A stretch of 33,336 nt of DNA from a bacterium (GCA_021811265.1 JAJZPH010000018.1:1-33336), one strand, 5' to 3'. Positions 7,734-15,756 are shown, counted from the stretch's first letter. Numbers and translations are program-made. The notes: generated from the letters alone by a model not told the origin.

Positions 7734-8482
7734 AAGCGCCCCATCTCGAGATCTACGGCGGCACTGACATCGGCTCGAGAACCAATAATGAGGATTTCTT
7801 TATTTCCCTTCCCCGTTTTCGATTTTTTGCAGTAGCCGATGGGATGGGAGGCCACAATGCAGGCGAAATAGCAGCAAGAGAAGCCACAGGACAATTGTCC
7901 AAATGGGCCTCGCGCTTTTTTCTCTGCCCCCAAACCAGCATTTTCCCCGAGCACATCATTTCTTATCTTCGTTTTTCGATCAAAAACACCAATCGACACG
8001 TGAACGATTTAAGCAAAACAAACCCGTTTCTAAAAGGAATGGGGACAACGATTTGCTGTTTGAGTCTGTATGGAGAAACCGCTGTTTTTGCTCATGTAGG
8101 AGATAGTAGGCTCTACCATTTTCACAAGACATTGACACAACTCACGCAGGATCACTCGCTTGCAAACAAGCTGTTTACCACTGGGAACAAAAGCAGCCTC
8201 CCCTCGTCTTATAAGGGAATCATCACAAAAGCTCTTGGAACAACTCATATCATCGAGCCCGACATCAACTCTTTTACAATAAAAAAGAACGATCTCTTTC
8301 TTCTTTGTACCGATGGCCTTACTGACTTTGTCTCAGATCTCGAGATAGAAAAAACTCTACAACAGACTCCTTCTTTAAAAAAATCCACTCAAAAGCTGAT
8401 CAAAACCGCCAAAGAAAAAGGCGGACACGATAACATCACTCTTCTTTTAATTCGGGTCTCTTCTTTTTTCGAAGAAATCTAA
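7730..8482 (+). CDS. PP2C-family serine/threonine protein phosphatase
   Basis: This is a 250-residue Mn/Mg-dependent protein phosphatase of the PP2C (PPM/Stp1) class. All family motifs are visible in order: GSRTNNEDFF near the N-terminus, VADGMGGHNAGEIA, GMGTTICCL, HVGDSRLYHF, TQDHSLANKL, LLCTDGLTDFV and GGHDNITLLLI. The metal-binding aspartates of DGMGG, TDGLTD and HDN are present. It has no transmembrane segment or additional domain. A much longer frame opens at 7181 but covers the CPBP gene in another frame; the true start is the ATG at the CPBP stop (ATGA overlap). In chlamydiae such a phosphatase counters Hanks-type kinases such as PknD and Pkn1 (family knowledge). The 3' end overlaps murJ on the other strand by 47 bases. 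Confidence 0.93.
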   Translation: MKAPHLEIYGGTDIGSRTNNEDFFISLPRFRFFAVADGMGGHNAGEIAAREATGQLSKWASRFFLCPQTSIFPEHIISYLRFSIKNTNRHVNDLSKTNPFLKGMGTTICCLSLYGETAVFAHVGDSRLYHFHKTLTQLTQDHSLANKLFTTGNKSSLPSSYKGIITKALGTTHIIEPDINSFTIKKNDLFLLCTDGLTDFVSDLEIEKTLQQTPSLKKSTQKLIKTAKEKGGHDNITLLLIRVSSFFEEI

Positions 8483-10082
8483 TAAATGAAAAATTTTTCT
8501 GAAGCTGCAAAAGGTGCGCAGCGATAAAAAAGAAAAAAGCAAAGAGAAAGAACATTGCGAAAAAGTGCAACAGCTGTCTGCCAACGGAAGTGGGCAGACA
8601 AACAGCTGTCTGGCTTAATATTTCCCACGCCCCATCGCTCAAGAAGTAACGCCCTATCCACAGAGTGGCACTAGCTGCGCAAAGAGATGCCGCCACAAGT
8701 TTTAAAACAAGAAGAGCAGTCTCTCTACAAAAAAAAGATCGAAAATGGGGTACCAGCTTTCGCAAAAGAAAGGCCACATTAAACAAAGCGGCAAAACTTG
8801 TGGCAATGCTGACCGATTCTGCACCTAGTCTTAGCACCCAGATAAATAACATATTTAAAAGCAGGTTACAGAGGACAGAAAAGATAGCAGCGCGCGTGGG
8901 AATCCGATACTCTTGCATGGCATAAAAACCCTGGTTTAAAAGAAGGACAACTGTCATCGGCAAGAGACCTGCTCCAAATCCCCAAAGAGAAAGAGTTGTG
9001 TGGAGGACCGATCCCTCATGAAAAGCTCCTCGATAGTAGACCAATACGACCGCAGGAAGGCCCAGGGCAAAAATCGCAAAGGTGCAAGGAATAATCAAAG
9101 TAAAAACCCTTTGTAAACAGAAACTCAAAAGAGATTGGAAATGAGCGAGATTTTGTTCTTTGAACGCTTTTGACAACGAGGGCAGAAGAGCAGATGAGAT
9201 CGCAACTCCAATCAATGCAAGGGGCAGCTGATTGAGACGCATTGCATAATAAAGATAGGTTGGGCCCTCGAGAGAGGCATGCCTTGCAAACAGCGTATCC
9301 AAAAAGCCATTGATCTGTACAGATCCCAACCCAAGCGCGGTCAAAGAGACACTTTTCAGAAGGCCGCCAAGCTCTAAAAATTTTTCATTCCAGCGAAAGG
9401 AGCGAAAAAATTCTCGAAAAGCGCGATAAGACAAGGGAACCAACAGAGCCCATTGCAAGATGTAGGCAATAAGAGTGCTGACAGCAAGTCCTATAATAAC
9501 ATATTTATTCCAAGAGCTTCCGATCCAGATCACAAAAGCAACTGAGGTCAGATTAAAAATTGCCGGAGCTGTAGCTGGCAGAAAAAAGTTTTTCCTGCAT
9601 TGCAAAAGTGCGCTACAAAGCGCATAGAGACAGACAAAAAAAAGGCTCGGCAGAATCATCATCATCATCAAAATGATTTCCCGATTTTCCCGAGAAAAAA
9701 TTTCGGTTTTCCATAGACAGAATAAGCCACACTCCACAATCAAGAGCAAAAAAATCAAAAACCAGCTCAAAGAGGAGTGGGTTTTTTGAAAAAAATCATT
9801 TGCTTTCTCCTCCCCTTCTACTCTTTTGGCTTCAAATTGTGGAATGAACCCGGTAAGCAAAGCCCCCTCCCCCAAAAGTCGCCGTAGCATCAAAGCAAAT
9901 CGAGTAGCAATGAGAAATGCAGCAATAAAAGGGCTAGTGCCGAAAAAAAAAGCCATGGTCTGTTCGCGGAGCATGCCAGTGATTCTGCTAAAAAGAGTGC
10001 CTATCGAAAAGCGCATTGCAGAACTTGCAACGGAGCGCAGCTGAGTTTCCTTTTCGATCTCTTTTTCAATTTCTATGCTCAT
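8436..10082 (-). CDS. murJ: Lipid II flippase MurJ (MviN family)
   Basis: MurJ moves lipid II across the inner membrane for peptidoglycan synthesis, which chlamydiae keep in a reduced, division-linked form. The product is about 548 residues with roughly 14 hydrophobic segments, the normal MOP-superfamily size. Characteristic segments are SIGTLFSRITGMLREQTMAFFFG at the N-terminus, LRRLLGEGALLTGFIPQF, YYAMRLNQLPLALIGVAISSALLPSLS in the middle, and LLLNQGFYAMQEYRIPTR. These retain charged residues of the central cavity (R in RLLGEGAL, R in YYAMRLNQLP). The start is taken at MSIEIEK; an ATG at 10118 (MWYIPCRKFLF) is an alternative with similarly weak ribosome-binding sites. The C-terminus is basic. 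It faces PP2C tail to tail with a 47-base overlap. Confidence 0.93.
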   Translation of the reverse strand: MSIEIEKEIEKETQLRSVASSAMRFSIGTLFSRITGMLREQTMAFFFGTSPFIAAFLIATRFALMLRRLLGEGALLTGFIPQFEAKRVEGEEKANDFFQKTHSSLSWFLIFLLLIVECGLFCLWKTEIFSRENREIILMMMMILPSLFFVCLYALCSALLQCRKNFFLPATAPAIFNLTSVAFVIWIGSSWNKYVIIGLAVSTLIAYILQWALLVPLSYRAFREFFRSFRWNEKFLELGGLLKSVSLTALGLGSVQINGFLDTLFARHASLEGPTYLYYAMRLNQLPLALIGVAISSALLPSLSKAFKEQNLAHFQSLLSFCLQRVFTLIIPCTFAIFALGLPAVVLVYYRGAFHEGSVLHTTLSLWGFGAGLLPMTVVLLLNQGFYAMQEYRIPTRAAIFSVLCNLLLNMLFIWVLRLGAESVSIATSFAALFNVAFLLRKLVPHFRSFFCRETALLVLKLVAASLCAASATLWIGRYFLSDGAWEILSQTAVCLPTSVGRQLLHFFAMFFLFAFFFFIAAHLLQLQKNFSFIRFLRKKKRPELKEE

Positions 10083-10270
10083 AGCAAACAAAAACTTCCT
10101 ACATGGGATATACCACATTTTCTCTTTGGAAAGACAAGAAAAATTGTAGCAGATCCAACTCCCCGACGAAAGAGGGGCGCCGGAACCATTGCATTGTTAA
10201 GATCTTATAAGTCACTAAGCTACAACGATAAAAAGATAACATTAATTAAGCCCGTAATTTTAATAATAAT

Positions 10271-10299
10271 TTGACAATTATTAATATTTTCAATATAAT
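10271..10299 (+). promoter_or_regulatory. Consensus sigma70/sigma66 promoter
   Basis: A perfect TTGACA (10271-10276) is followed by a 17-base AT-only-like spacer and a perfect TATAAT (10294-10299), 50 bases before the start codon at 10349. The surroundings from 10230 to 10320 are very AT-rich, resembling an UP element. A GCGAGG Shine-Dalgarno sequence sits 5 bases before the ATG. The remaining 10119-10270 intergenic stretch holds nothing else I recognise. Confidence 0.85.
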
Positions 10300-10348
10300 A
10301 TTAATGAATAAACATGAAAAGTGCAATTAAGTTAATTGCGAGGTTTTT

Positions 10349-11785
10349 ATGACAACAGAAGCAGCAATACCAACACCCAGCCCTATCCAAGAGGCTCTCT
10401 TTACTAAAGAGGAAATAAGAGCTACTTGCACACCACCGGAAAGAGCATTAACAACCTTGGATAAGATCAGAGCTTTGCGGATCTATGATGCCGGAGAAAG
10501 CCTAGTCGCCAGCGGTTTTAATGATGCTGTATCTACTATCCGAAATGGGTTTAGGATCGCATGGGGATTTGACAATAAAGTCGTATCTCGGCTTGCGAGT
10601 GTCTTCGTCATTCCCTTAACTCTTGTAGCAGGAGTTTTGCTTTTAATCGACGGAATTGCCGACCTTCGCAAAGCGCAAAGCATAGATTATAAAGAAGGAA
10701 AAATCAATGCGCTTGTCAATGAAATGGGACAGGCGGTTTTGACAATTGTTGCTGGCACTTTGTGGGCCGTCTGTCAATTTGTTGAATCTCCATTGGGAAC
10801 GACCACGGCTAAAGTGATCGAATTTATGGGCAACTATGTCATCAATCCCATTTTTATCCTATCTTCGCTCATTGGCCTCGTATTCACCAGCCGAAAACTC
10901 TACCGCGTTGTAAAGTTCGAAGATGAGTTTTTTGAAATTGTAGCCAAAAAACCAGAAGATGAAGCCCAAGCTTCCAAAGCGCCCGCAGAACAGAAAAAGA
11001 AAGATGCCGCAGAAGCAACAGGTAGTGCGAAACCTCATCGTAAGCATCGTAGACGCATCTCTCTGGACCAAAAGCAAAAAAGAGAGCTTTTGCAATTTTT
11101 TAAGAAACATCTCTGCCTGTCTGAACAAGAAAAAGAGAAGATCAAACAAGAAATTCTCAGCAAAGAAAGCCAGAAAAAACTATTCCGCGAAGTTCTAAAA
11201 CAACACCCTGAATTAGACCACGCTCAATTAGAAGAAGCATTTGCAGCAGAAAACCCATCGCAATTGCCACAGGACGTCATTGCACTGCTTGATCCTTTAC
11301 GAAAAGAGTTCCAAGCAATGCTCAAACAACAGACCGAAAAACGCATGGACAATGCACGTGCAGTAAAAAAAGAAGAGTTTGAAAGTAAAACGAATGGCGA
11401 ATGCTCGCAGATGATCCTTGGTAACTTAGTTGCTTGGGAAGCCGGCAATAACAAAGGAGAAACGGCTTCTCTCACAGAGGCTGCGCAAAAAGTTCGAGAA
11501 ACCCTCTTTTGGAACAAGGTAATTTTGGGAGCTAAAATTGCTATTTTAGTTGCAGGTATCGTGGGAATGATCCTCTTTACGGTCTTTCCAGGAGGCCTTC
11601 CTATCATTGCTCTGATATCGATTGCAACAGGAGTTGTCTGGGTCCTTTTAGATATTCGAGGATCTGCACTCTGGCCAAAAATCAGACATTACTTCTTGAC
11701 AGAAGAGTTTGAAAAAAAGCAACCTCGCGAGAAGATTGTCTTACAGCCCTTTTCCCCAAGAGCTAATGTAACTTGTTGGGCATAA
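10349..11785 (+). CDS. Unknown multi-pass membrane protein, Inc-like bilobed hydrophobic profile
   Basis: I do not recognise this 478-residue protein. Hydrophobic segments lie at about residues 82-101, 127-145 and 163-181. A long charged, helix-rich middle (about 185-385) follows, with a basic cluster HRKHRRR (230-236) and many Lys/Glu/Gln. The closely spaced pair at about 392-434 (AKIAILVAGIVGMILF / GLPIIALISIATGVVWVLL), split by a short PGG turn, is followed by a basic tail of about 40 residues. There is no signal peptide; the N-terminus is Thr/Pro-rich. The bilobed pair is the hallmark of chlamydial inclusion membrane (Inc) proteins, which are type III secreted, so this is a candidate, but an ordinary inner-membrane protein is possible. 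The gene stands alone behind a perfect promoter and is followed by a 169-bp palindrome. Confidence 0.85.
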   Translation: MTTEAAIPTPSPIQEALFTKEEIRATCTPPERALTTLDKIRALRIYDAGESLVASGFNDAVSTIRNGFRIAWGFDNKVVSRLASVFVIPLTLVAGVLLLIDGIADLRKAQSIDYKEGKINALVNEMGQAVLTIVAGTLWAVCQFVESPLGTTTAKVIEFMGNYVINPIFILSSLIGLVFTSRKLYRVVKFEDEFFEIVAKKPEDEAQASKAPAEQKKKDAAEATGSAKPHRKHRRRISLDQKQKRELLQFFKKHLCLSEQEKEKIKQEILSKESQKKLFREVLKQHPELDHAQLEEAFAAENPSQLPQDVIALLDPLRKEFQAMLKQQTEKRMDNARAVKKEEFESKTNGECSQMILGNLVAWEAGNNKGETASLTEAAQKVRETLFWNKVILGAKIAILVAGIVGMILFTVFPGGLPIIALISIATGVVWVLLDIRGSALWPKIRHYFLTEEFEKKQPREKIVLQPFSPRANVTCWA

Positions 11786-11797
11786 GAGAATTTAAAA

Positions 11798-11966
11798 AAC
11801 GCGAGTTTTGGATATGCCGCTCTATGAAAAAGGCAGATATTTCAGATGATTTAACAGCCAAAATTGGGAAAATAGAGGTCGAAGGCGCCCTCATTTTCCC
11901 AATTTTGGCTGTTAAATCGCTGAAAGATAGCCCTTTTTCATGAGTGCCTTATCCAAAACTCGCGTT
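11798..11966. repeat. 169-bp imperfect palindrome (MITE-like or bidirectional terminator)
   Basis: Two arms of about 75-78 bases are inverted repeats with a few mismatches and small indels: outer ends AACGCGAGTTTTGGAT (left, 11798) and its complement ending at 11966; inner ends TTTAACAGCCAAAATTGGGA and its complement are perfectly paired for about 26 bases. The short loop contains GGCGCC. The right edge coincides with the stop codon of the minus-strand Rsm22 gene, and the left edge lies 12 bases after the stop of the plus-strand membrane protein. No ORF of note lies inside. It could fold into one long hairpin in RNA from either strand and end both convergent transcripts, or be a non-autonomous mobile element. 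Confidence 0.85.
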
Positions 11967-12945
11967 AAAAAGCATCTCCCCATTCTATCGAGCGTGCTTT
12001 TTTATAAAGATCGCCATGTTTTTTCGAAACCACTCGTTCTTCTATTCCAAGTGAAGTACACAGAGTCAAGCGTACATGCCCTGACCGTTTAACTGGATGG
12101 CGCACAACGCGAGAAGCTGCCAAAGAAATGGGCTCTTTCGAAACGATCAAGTAGGAAAATTTTTCATCTTCATATCCCAACGACGCCTCTTTTACCTTTC
12201 GATGCAGCGCGCTTCTTTCGACACGGGCGGAGAAGTGGCACCAATCCCTGCCCTGAAGTGGGCAAGGAAGCGCATGAGGACAGGGAGCCACTAGATGAGC
12301 TCCCAGACGGATAAGCCAATCTCTCATCTGCACAATGCGTTGAAAGCCCGCAGGCGTTCCAGGTTCAATGATGAGAAGTATCTGCCCTGCTGCGGCAAAT
12401 GCGCGCTCTACCACCTCTTCTCTTGCTTCTGCAGAAAGCTCGCCAAGCGAATAGGAACAAACTACTAGATCATGAGAAGTGAAGGATGGGCTTTTTTCTA
12501 AATCCAAGCTGAGCCACTCCAGCGAAGGATGGTGCGTTTTTGTCAAAAACTTCTTCCCAAGCACCATCATTGCTTCGTCTTTTTCAACGAGGGAAATTTT
12601 TTGCAGTCGAGGAAACACCTCAAGCGCAGCCCAAAGAGAAGTGCCAGGACCCGCCCCTACGTCTAATAAACTTTGCGGGCTCAAGAAAGGTGCTCTTGCA
12701 CAAATTTCAGAAAGACAATAAGCAATTGCTGCAAAAGTTGCTGGCATACGTGCTGCTACATAAGCTGCTCTCATAAGATTTCTGGAAATGAGAAACGGAG
12801 AAAAAGCGGCCGGCTTGGATGCGATCTTTTCCGAGTGCAGTCGATAAGCGCATGAGAGCTCTTTTTGTGCTTGGATCACATCTTGTGCTCTGAAGCACAT
12901 AAGCTCTTCTTCAATTGCTTTTTGTAGGCAAAGAGGTAAAAACAT
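11965..12945 (-). CDS. Rsm22-family (METTL17-like) methyltransferase-fold protein with probable Fe-S cysteines
   Basis: This 326-residue protein matches the Rsm22 family, known from mitochondrial small-subunit ribosome assembly (yeast Rsm22, human METTL17) and from scattered bacteria. A helical N-terminus (SRNLMRAAYVAARMPATFAAI) precedes the SAM-binding motif LDVGAGPGT (94-102). LVVCSYSLGEL and LIIEPGTPAGF follow. The family hallmark CPHALPCPLQGRDWCHFS (222-238) supplies Cys222, Cys228 and Cys236, with a fourth at Cys296 near the C-terminal beta region; this CX5CX7C...C spacing is that of the [4Fe-4S] site in METTL17 as I recall it. The RVERSALHRKVK and YEDEKFSYLI blocks are also typical. It is the last gene of a minus-strand operon, 3 bases after the CNNM/CBS gene, and its stop lies at the edge of the palindrome. 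Confidence 0.88.
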   Translation of the reverse strand: MFLPLCLQKAIEEELMCFRAQDVIQAQKELSCAYRLHSEKIASKPAAFSPFLISRNLMRAAYVAARMPATFAAIAYCLSEICARAPFLSPQSLLDVGAGPGTSLWAALEVFPRLQKISLVEKDEAMMVLGKKFLTKTHHPSLEWLSLDLEKSPSFTSHDLVVCSYSLGELSAEAREEVVERAFAAAGQILLIIEPGTPAGFQRIVQMRDWLIRLGAHLVAPCPHALPCPLQGRDWCHFSARVERSALHRKVKEASLGYEDEKFSYLIVSKEPISLAASRVVRHPVKRSGHVRLTLCTSLGIEERVVSKKHGDLYKKARSIEWGDAF

Positions 12946-12948
12946 GGT

Positions 12949-14160
12949 TCACATCAAACTACGGATCATAATGGTTTTTGCCCCTCTGAGAGAAACTTCT
13001 TTGACCGTCATTTCGAAGGAGTCTACGTGGATCATTTCTCCTTCAGAAGGGGGATGGTGTAAAATGAAAGTTACCAGATCGCTGAGCGTCAGAGCGCCAT
13101 GACAATAGAGATGGGCATGATACGCTCGGTTAAACTCAGAGATTAGCATATCCCCAGAAAAACTTTTCTCGATGAAAATCTGCTCTCGAGAATCGTCGGC
13201 AAGTTCCCTTTCTCCGAAAATCATTTCCAAAACCTGGTCGAGAGCAATCAATCCCATCGCTTTTCCCGCCCGATTTAACACAATGGCAATAGATCCTTTT
13301 TGAAACTGCTTCAACGCATGAAAAAGCGAACTTTCTTCTGTCTGGAAAAGCAAAGACTTTCCAAACAAAGATAAGGGCAAGCCTCGATCTTTTTGGAAAA
13401 GATCTTGCGTTTCTACGATAAAAGAAATGTTTTCTTTCGTCTGTCGGTAGAGAAGCAAATAAGGAGAATAGTTTTGTTTGAGAAGAACCAGCGCCTCTTG
13501 CAATGGCATCTCTTCTGGCAAGAGTGGAAGGGTGTAGAGAGGAATCAAAAACTCATTGACTTTGCGGTCTTTTAGGGAAAGGACATGGGAGACGACAAGA
13601 CTGATTTTTTCTCTCTCAGATCGCATGATTTTAATATTTTGTTCTTCAAATGCTTTTTGAATCTCCTCTCGTGTAAGGTAGAGATGTGTGGTGGAACTTT
13701 TTTTGAACAAAAGATCAGAGGCTTTGGCAATAGCATCGATAAAATAGGTAAAAGGAGAGAGCATCTTGGAAAGAAAATAGACAAGTCCTACGCTTTTTAA
13801 TGCCACCTCTTCTGAGTGTTTTCTTGCAGCAAATAGGGGCGCCAGCTCCCCGAAAACCAACACGAGCAATATCTGGGTTGCGGGAGCAAAGTCGGGGTTT
13901 AGGTGCACAGACTCATAAAATCTACGAGAAGCTTCTGATCCCAGCTGCAGTGCAACCTCAATGGCAATGAGGCAAGAGCCAAAAAGACGGGAGGGCTTGC
14001 TCAGTAGCAGCTTGAGCCAAATAGCCCTGCGGTTTTTCTGACTCTCATAATACTGGAGGCGCACTTTGTTAAAGGTCACAGAAGCCATCTCAAACATGGA
14101 AAAAAAAGCTTCGATAAATACACAGGAAAGAGTCAAAATCAAGAGCCAAACAGAACTCAT
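12949..14160 (-). CDS. CNNM-domain (DUF21) CBS-pair membrane protein, HlyC/CorC family, copy 1
   Basis: This 403-residue protein has a three- to four-helix N-terminal CNNM transmembrane domain (residues 1 to about 145, starting WLLILTLSCVFIEAFFSMFEMASVTF). A CBS-pair region follows (about 190-320), then a CorC/HlyC-type C-terminal domain (MLISEFNRAYHAH, then FILHHPPSEGEMIHVDSFEMTVKEV). The family is linked to Mg or cobalt transport and resistance (CorC, YfjD, CNNM), and older annotations call it hemolysin; haemolysis is not implied. Compared with its upstream paralogue, the CNNM core motif is less canonical (FGELAPLFAARKHSE instead of AEIIPKSIALPN). Start ATG overlaps the stop of that paralogue by 4 bases, so translation is coupled. 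The pair matches the two adjacent CBS genes recalled from Chlamydiaceae (CT256/CT257). Confidence 0.88.
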   Translation of the reverse strand: MSSVWLLILTLSCVFIEAFFSMFEMASVTFNKVRLQYYESQKNRRAIWLKLLLSKPSRLFGSCLIAIEVALQLGSEASRRFYESVHLNPDFAPATQILLVLVFGELAPLFAARKHSEEVALKSVGLVYFLSKMLSPFTYFIDAIAKASDLLFKKSSTTHLYLTREEIQKAFEEQNIKIMRSEREKISLVVSHVLSLKDRKVNEFLIPLYTLPLLPEEMPLQEALVLLKQNYSPYLLLYRQTKENISFIVETQDLFQKDRGLPLSLFGKSLLFQTEESSLFHALKQFQKGSIAIVLNRAGKAMGLIALDQVLEMIFGERELADDSREQIFIEKSFSGDMLISEFNRAYHAHLYCHGALTLSDLVTFILHHPPSEGEMIHVDSFEMTVKEVSLRGAKTIMIRSLM

Positions 14161-15389
14161 CTGTCCCTCCTTTTCACAGGATGCAGACGACGCACGTAAA
14201 TGCGCTGCACATGCGTCGCTTTTGACTCCAACACGTAAAATAAAAAGTCATCTGTTACATACTTCATGCCTGAAAGGGGAATATCTTCCAGCTGCTCGGT
14301 CAACCATCCACCCAGAGTGATCGCATTAGATTTAGAAGGAAGCCAAACGCCAAAAATTTCGGCAAATTCTTGCAATTCCATCCTACCTTTGGCAATGACT
14401 ACATCTTCTGAAAGCTTTGTGTAGTTTTTCTCATCGACTTCTTCTGCCAAAACAGTCGCGACAAGATCTTCTCCCAGCACACAGCCGGATATAGAACCAT
14501 ACTCGTCGACCACAACAGCGCATTCTTCCTTCTTTTTGCGCAGTTCATGAAATAAAAACCATCCATTCATCGATTCAGGGACATAAAAAGGTTTTGTCAA
14601 CTGCTTCCTTACATCGACAGGGGCACGAAAAGACCCTTCGTGGAGAAAAAACCGCTGAAAAGTAAGAATGCCCAAAAGATTTTGTGGATCATTTTCGCAT
14701 ACCAGAAGAAAAGGAGCTCTTTTTTCTGAAAAAAGAGCCGGAATGGCAGAAAGAGATTGGGTAATATCGATAAAACAACACTCCTCCTGCTTTCGCATCA
14801 TCTCTTTTGCCACTTTATTTTTAAGGTCAAGATATCGGGCAATGATTTCACTCTCTTCTTCATGCAGGACCCCTTCTCTTCTAGACCTTTCCAAAACAAA
14901 CTCTAACTCTTCCTGAGAAAGCGGCTTTTCATTTTTCAAAAAAATGAAGAGAAATCGCGAAATATGATTGGTAACCCAAATGAGAAAAAAACGGACAGGT
15001 CCCAACATCCTCTCTAAAAAAGCAATGCTTTTCGCCACGCGCAGCGCAATAAAGGTATTGTTGGGCAAGGCAATGCTTTTCGGAATGATCTCGGCGATGA
15101 AGATGATCAGCAGAAGAGGAAGCCCCACATTCACAAACCAGCCAGAGGAAGGACCACAAATCGAAGAAACAATATTTTGAATCAAAATACTAGAAGCAAT
15201 GTGAACAATTAAAATAGTGACCAGCAAGTCCTTGGGTCTTTCCAATAAGAGAGCCACCAGCTTCTTTTGAGGATTCCGGTCTTCTCTAAAAGCGCGGACA
15301 GTATAGCTTGACAGAGAAAAGAGAGCGATTTCCGATGCGGACATGAATGCTGAAAAAAGAAGTAAAAAAATAAGAAAAAAAATAAGCAT
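14157..15389 (-). CDS. CNNM-domain (DUF21) CBS-pair membrane protein, HlyC/CorC family, copy 2
   Basis: This 410-residue inner-membrane protein has the same architecture as its neighbour. The CNNM domain opens with LIFFLIFLLLFSAFMSASEIALFSLS and contains the conserved IAEIIPKSIAL, where the family Pro-Lys lies in the ion path. A linker (LSQEELEFVLERSRREGVLHEEESEII) leads to the CBS pair (about 195-315; VVVDEYGSISGCVLGEDLVATVL). The CorC/HlyC domain (VVIAKGRMELQEFAEIFGVWLP, then ITLGGWLTEQLEDIPLSGMKYV) ends the protein. The CBS pair of such proteins senses nucleotides such as ATP. It starts 19 bases after the FtsB/DivIC-like gene and overlaps the next paralogue by 4 bases. This copy is the more canonical of the two. 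Confidence 0.92.
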   Translation of the reverse strand: MLIFFLIFLLLFSAFMSASEIALFSLSSYTVRAFREDRNPQKKLVALLLERPKDLLVTILIVHIASSILIQNIVSSICGPSSGWFVNVGLPLLLIIFIAEIIPKSIALPNNTFIALRVAKSIAFLERMLGPVRFFLIWVTNHISRFLFIFLKNEKPLSQEELEFVLERSRREGVLHEEESEIIARYLDLKNKVAKEMMRKQEECCFIDITQSLSAIPALFSEKRAPFLLVCENDPQNLLGILTFQRFFLHEGSFRAPVDVRKQLTKPFYVPESMNGWFLFHELRKKKEECAVVVDEYGSISGCVLGEDLVATVLAEEVDEKNYTKLSEDVVIAKGRMELQEFAEIFGVWLPSKSNAITLGGWLTEQLEDIPLSGMKYVTDDFLFYVLESKATHVQRIYVRRLHPVKRRDR

Positions 15390-15408
15390 AATTTCAGAGG
15401 GTTGTTCT

Positions 15409-15756
15409 TTATCTCTCTGCGGAGAGCATCATCTTTTTTTTAGGAGCAAAATGAACTTTGAGAGAACCTTCAGGAACGACTCCCAGTTCTCTCATCAATA
15501 CCAGCTCTATCCACTCAGGATCGTTTTCAGAACGAATCTTTAACAACAGATCCTCTTGCTCCAAGAGAGCACTCTCTTTTGCCTTTTCCACTTCATGGAT
15601 GCGATACTCTAAAGAGGCAATGTCCATGTTCTTTTTCTTGATCGCCTGATTATATCCAATGGCTCCCAAAAGAAAAAAAAGAATCACCCACCACGAACGA
15701 ACCACCAGATTTTCCCAATCAAGCCAATATCTCTTTTTCTTTTGCCCGCGCAGCAT
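15409..15756 (-). CDS. FtsB/DivIC-like septum protein (small bitopic coiled-coil protein)
   Basis: This 115-residue protein has a short basic cytosolic N-terminus, one transmembrane helix (about 24-40, WWVILFFLLGAIGYN), a coiled coil (about 44-78, charged heptads with ASLEYRIHEVEKAKESALLEQEDLLLKI), and an end reading VLMRELGVVPEGSLKVHF. That last block resembles the xRxELGMVxPGE motif of FtsB/DivIC, which bridge FtsL and FtsQ in the divisome. Identification rests on topology plus this motif; the family is very divergent. The ATG follows AGAGGA with 8-base spacing. It is the first gene of the operon with the CNNM/CBS proteins and Rsm22. Chlamydiae lack FtsZ but keep FtsK, FtsI, FtsW, FtsL and FtsQ, so an FtsB-type partner is plausible. 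Alternatively it is a conserved chlamydial protein of other function. Confidence 0.6.
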   Translation of the reverse strand: MLRGQKKKRYWLDWENLVVRSWWVILFFLLGAIGYNQAIKKKNMDIASLEYRIHEVEKAKESALLEQEDLLLKIRSENDPEWIELVLMRELGVVPEGSLKVHFAPKKKMMLSAER

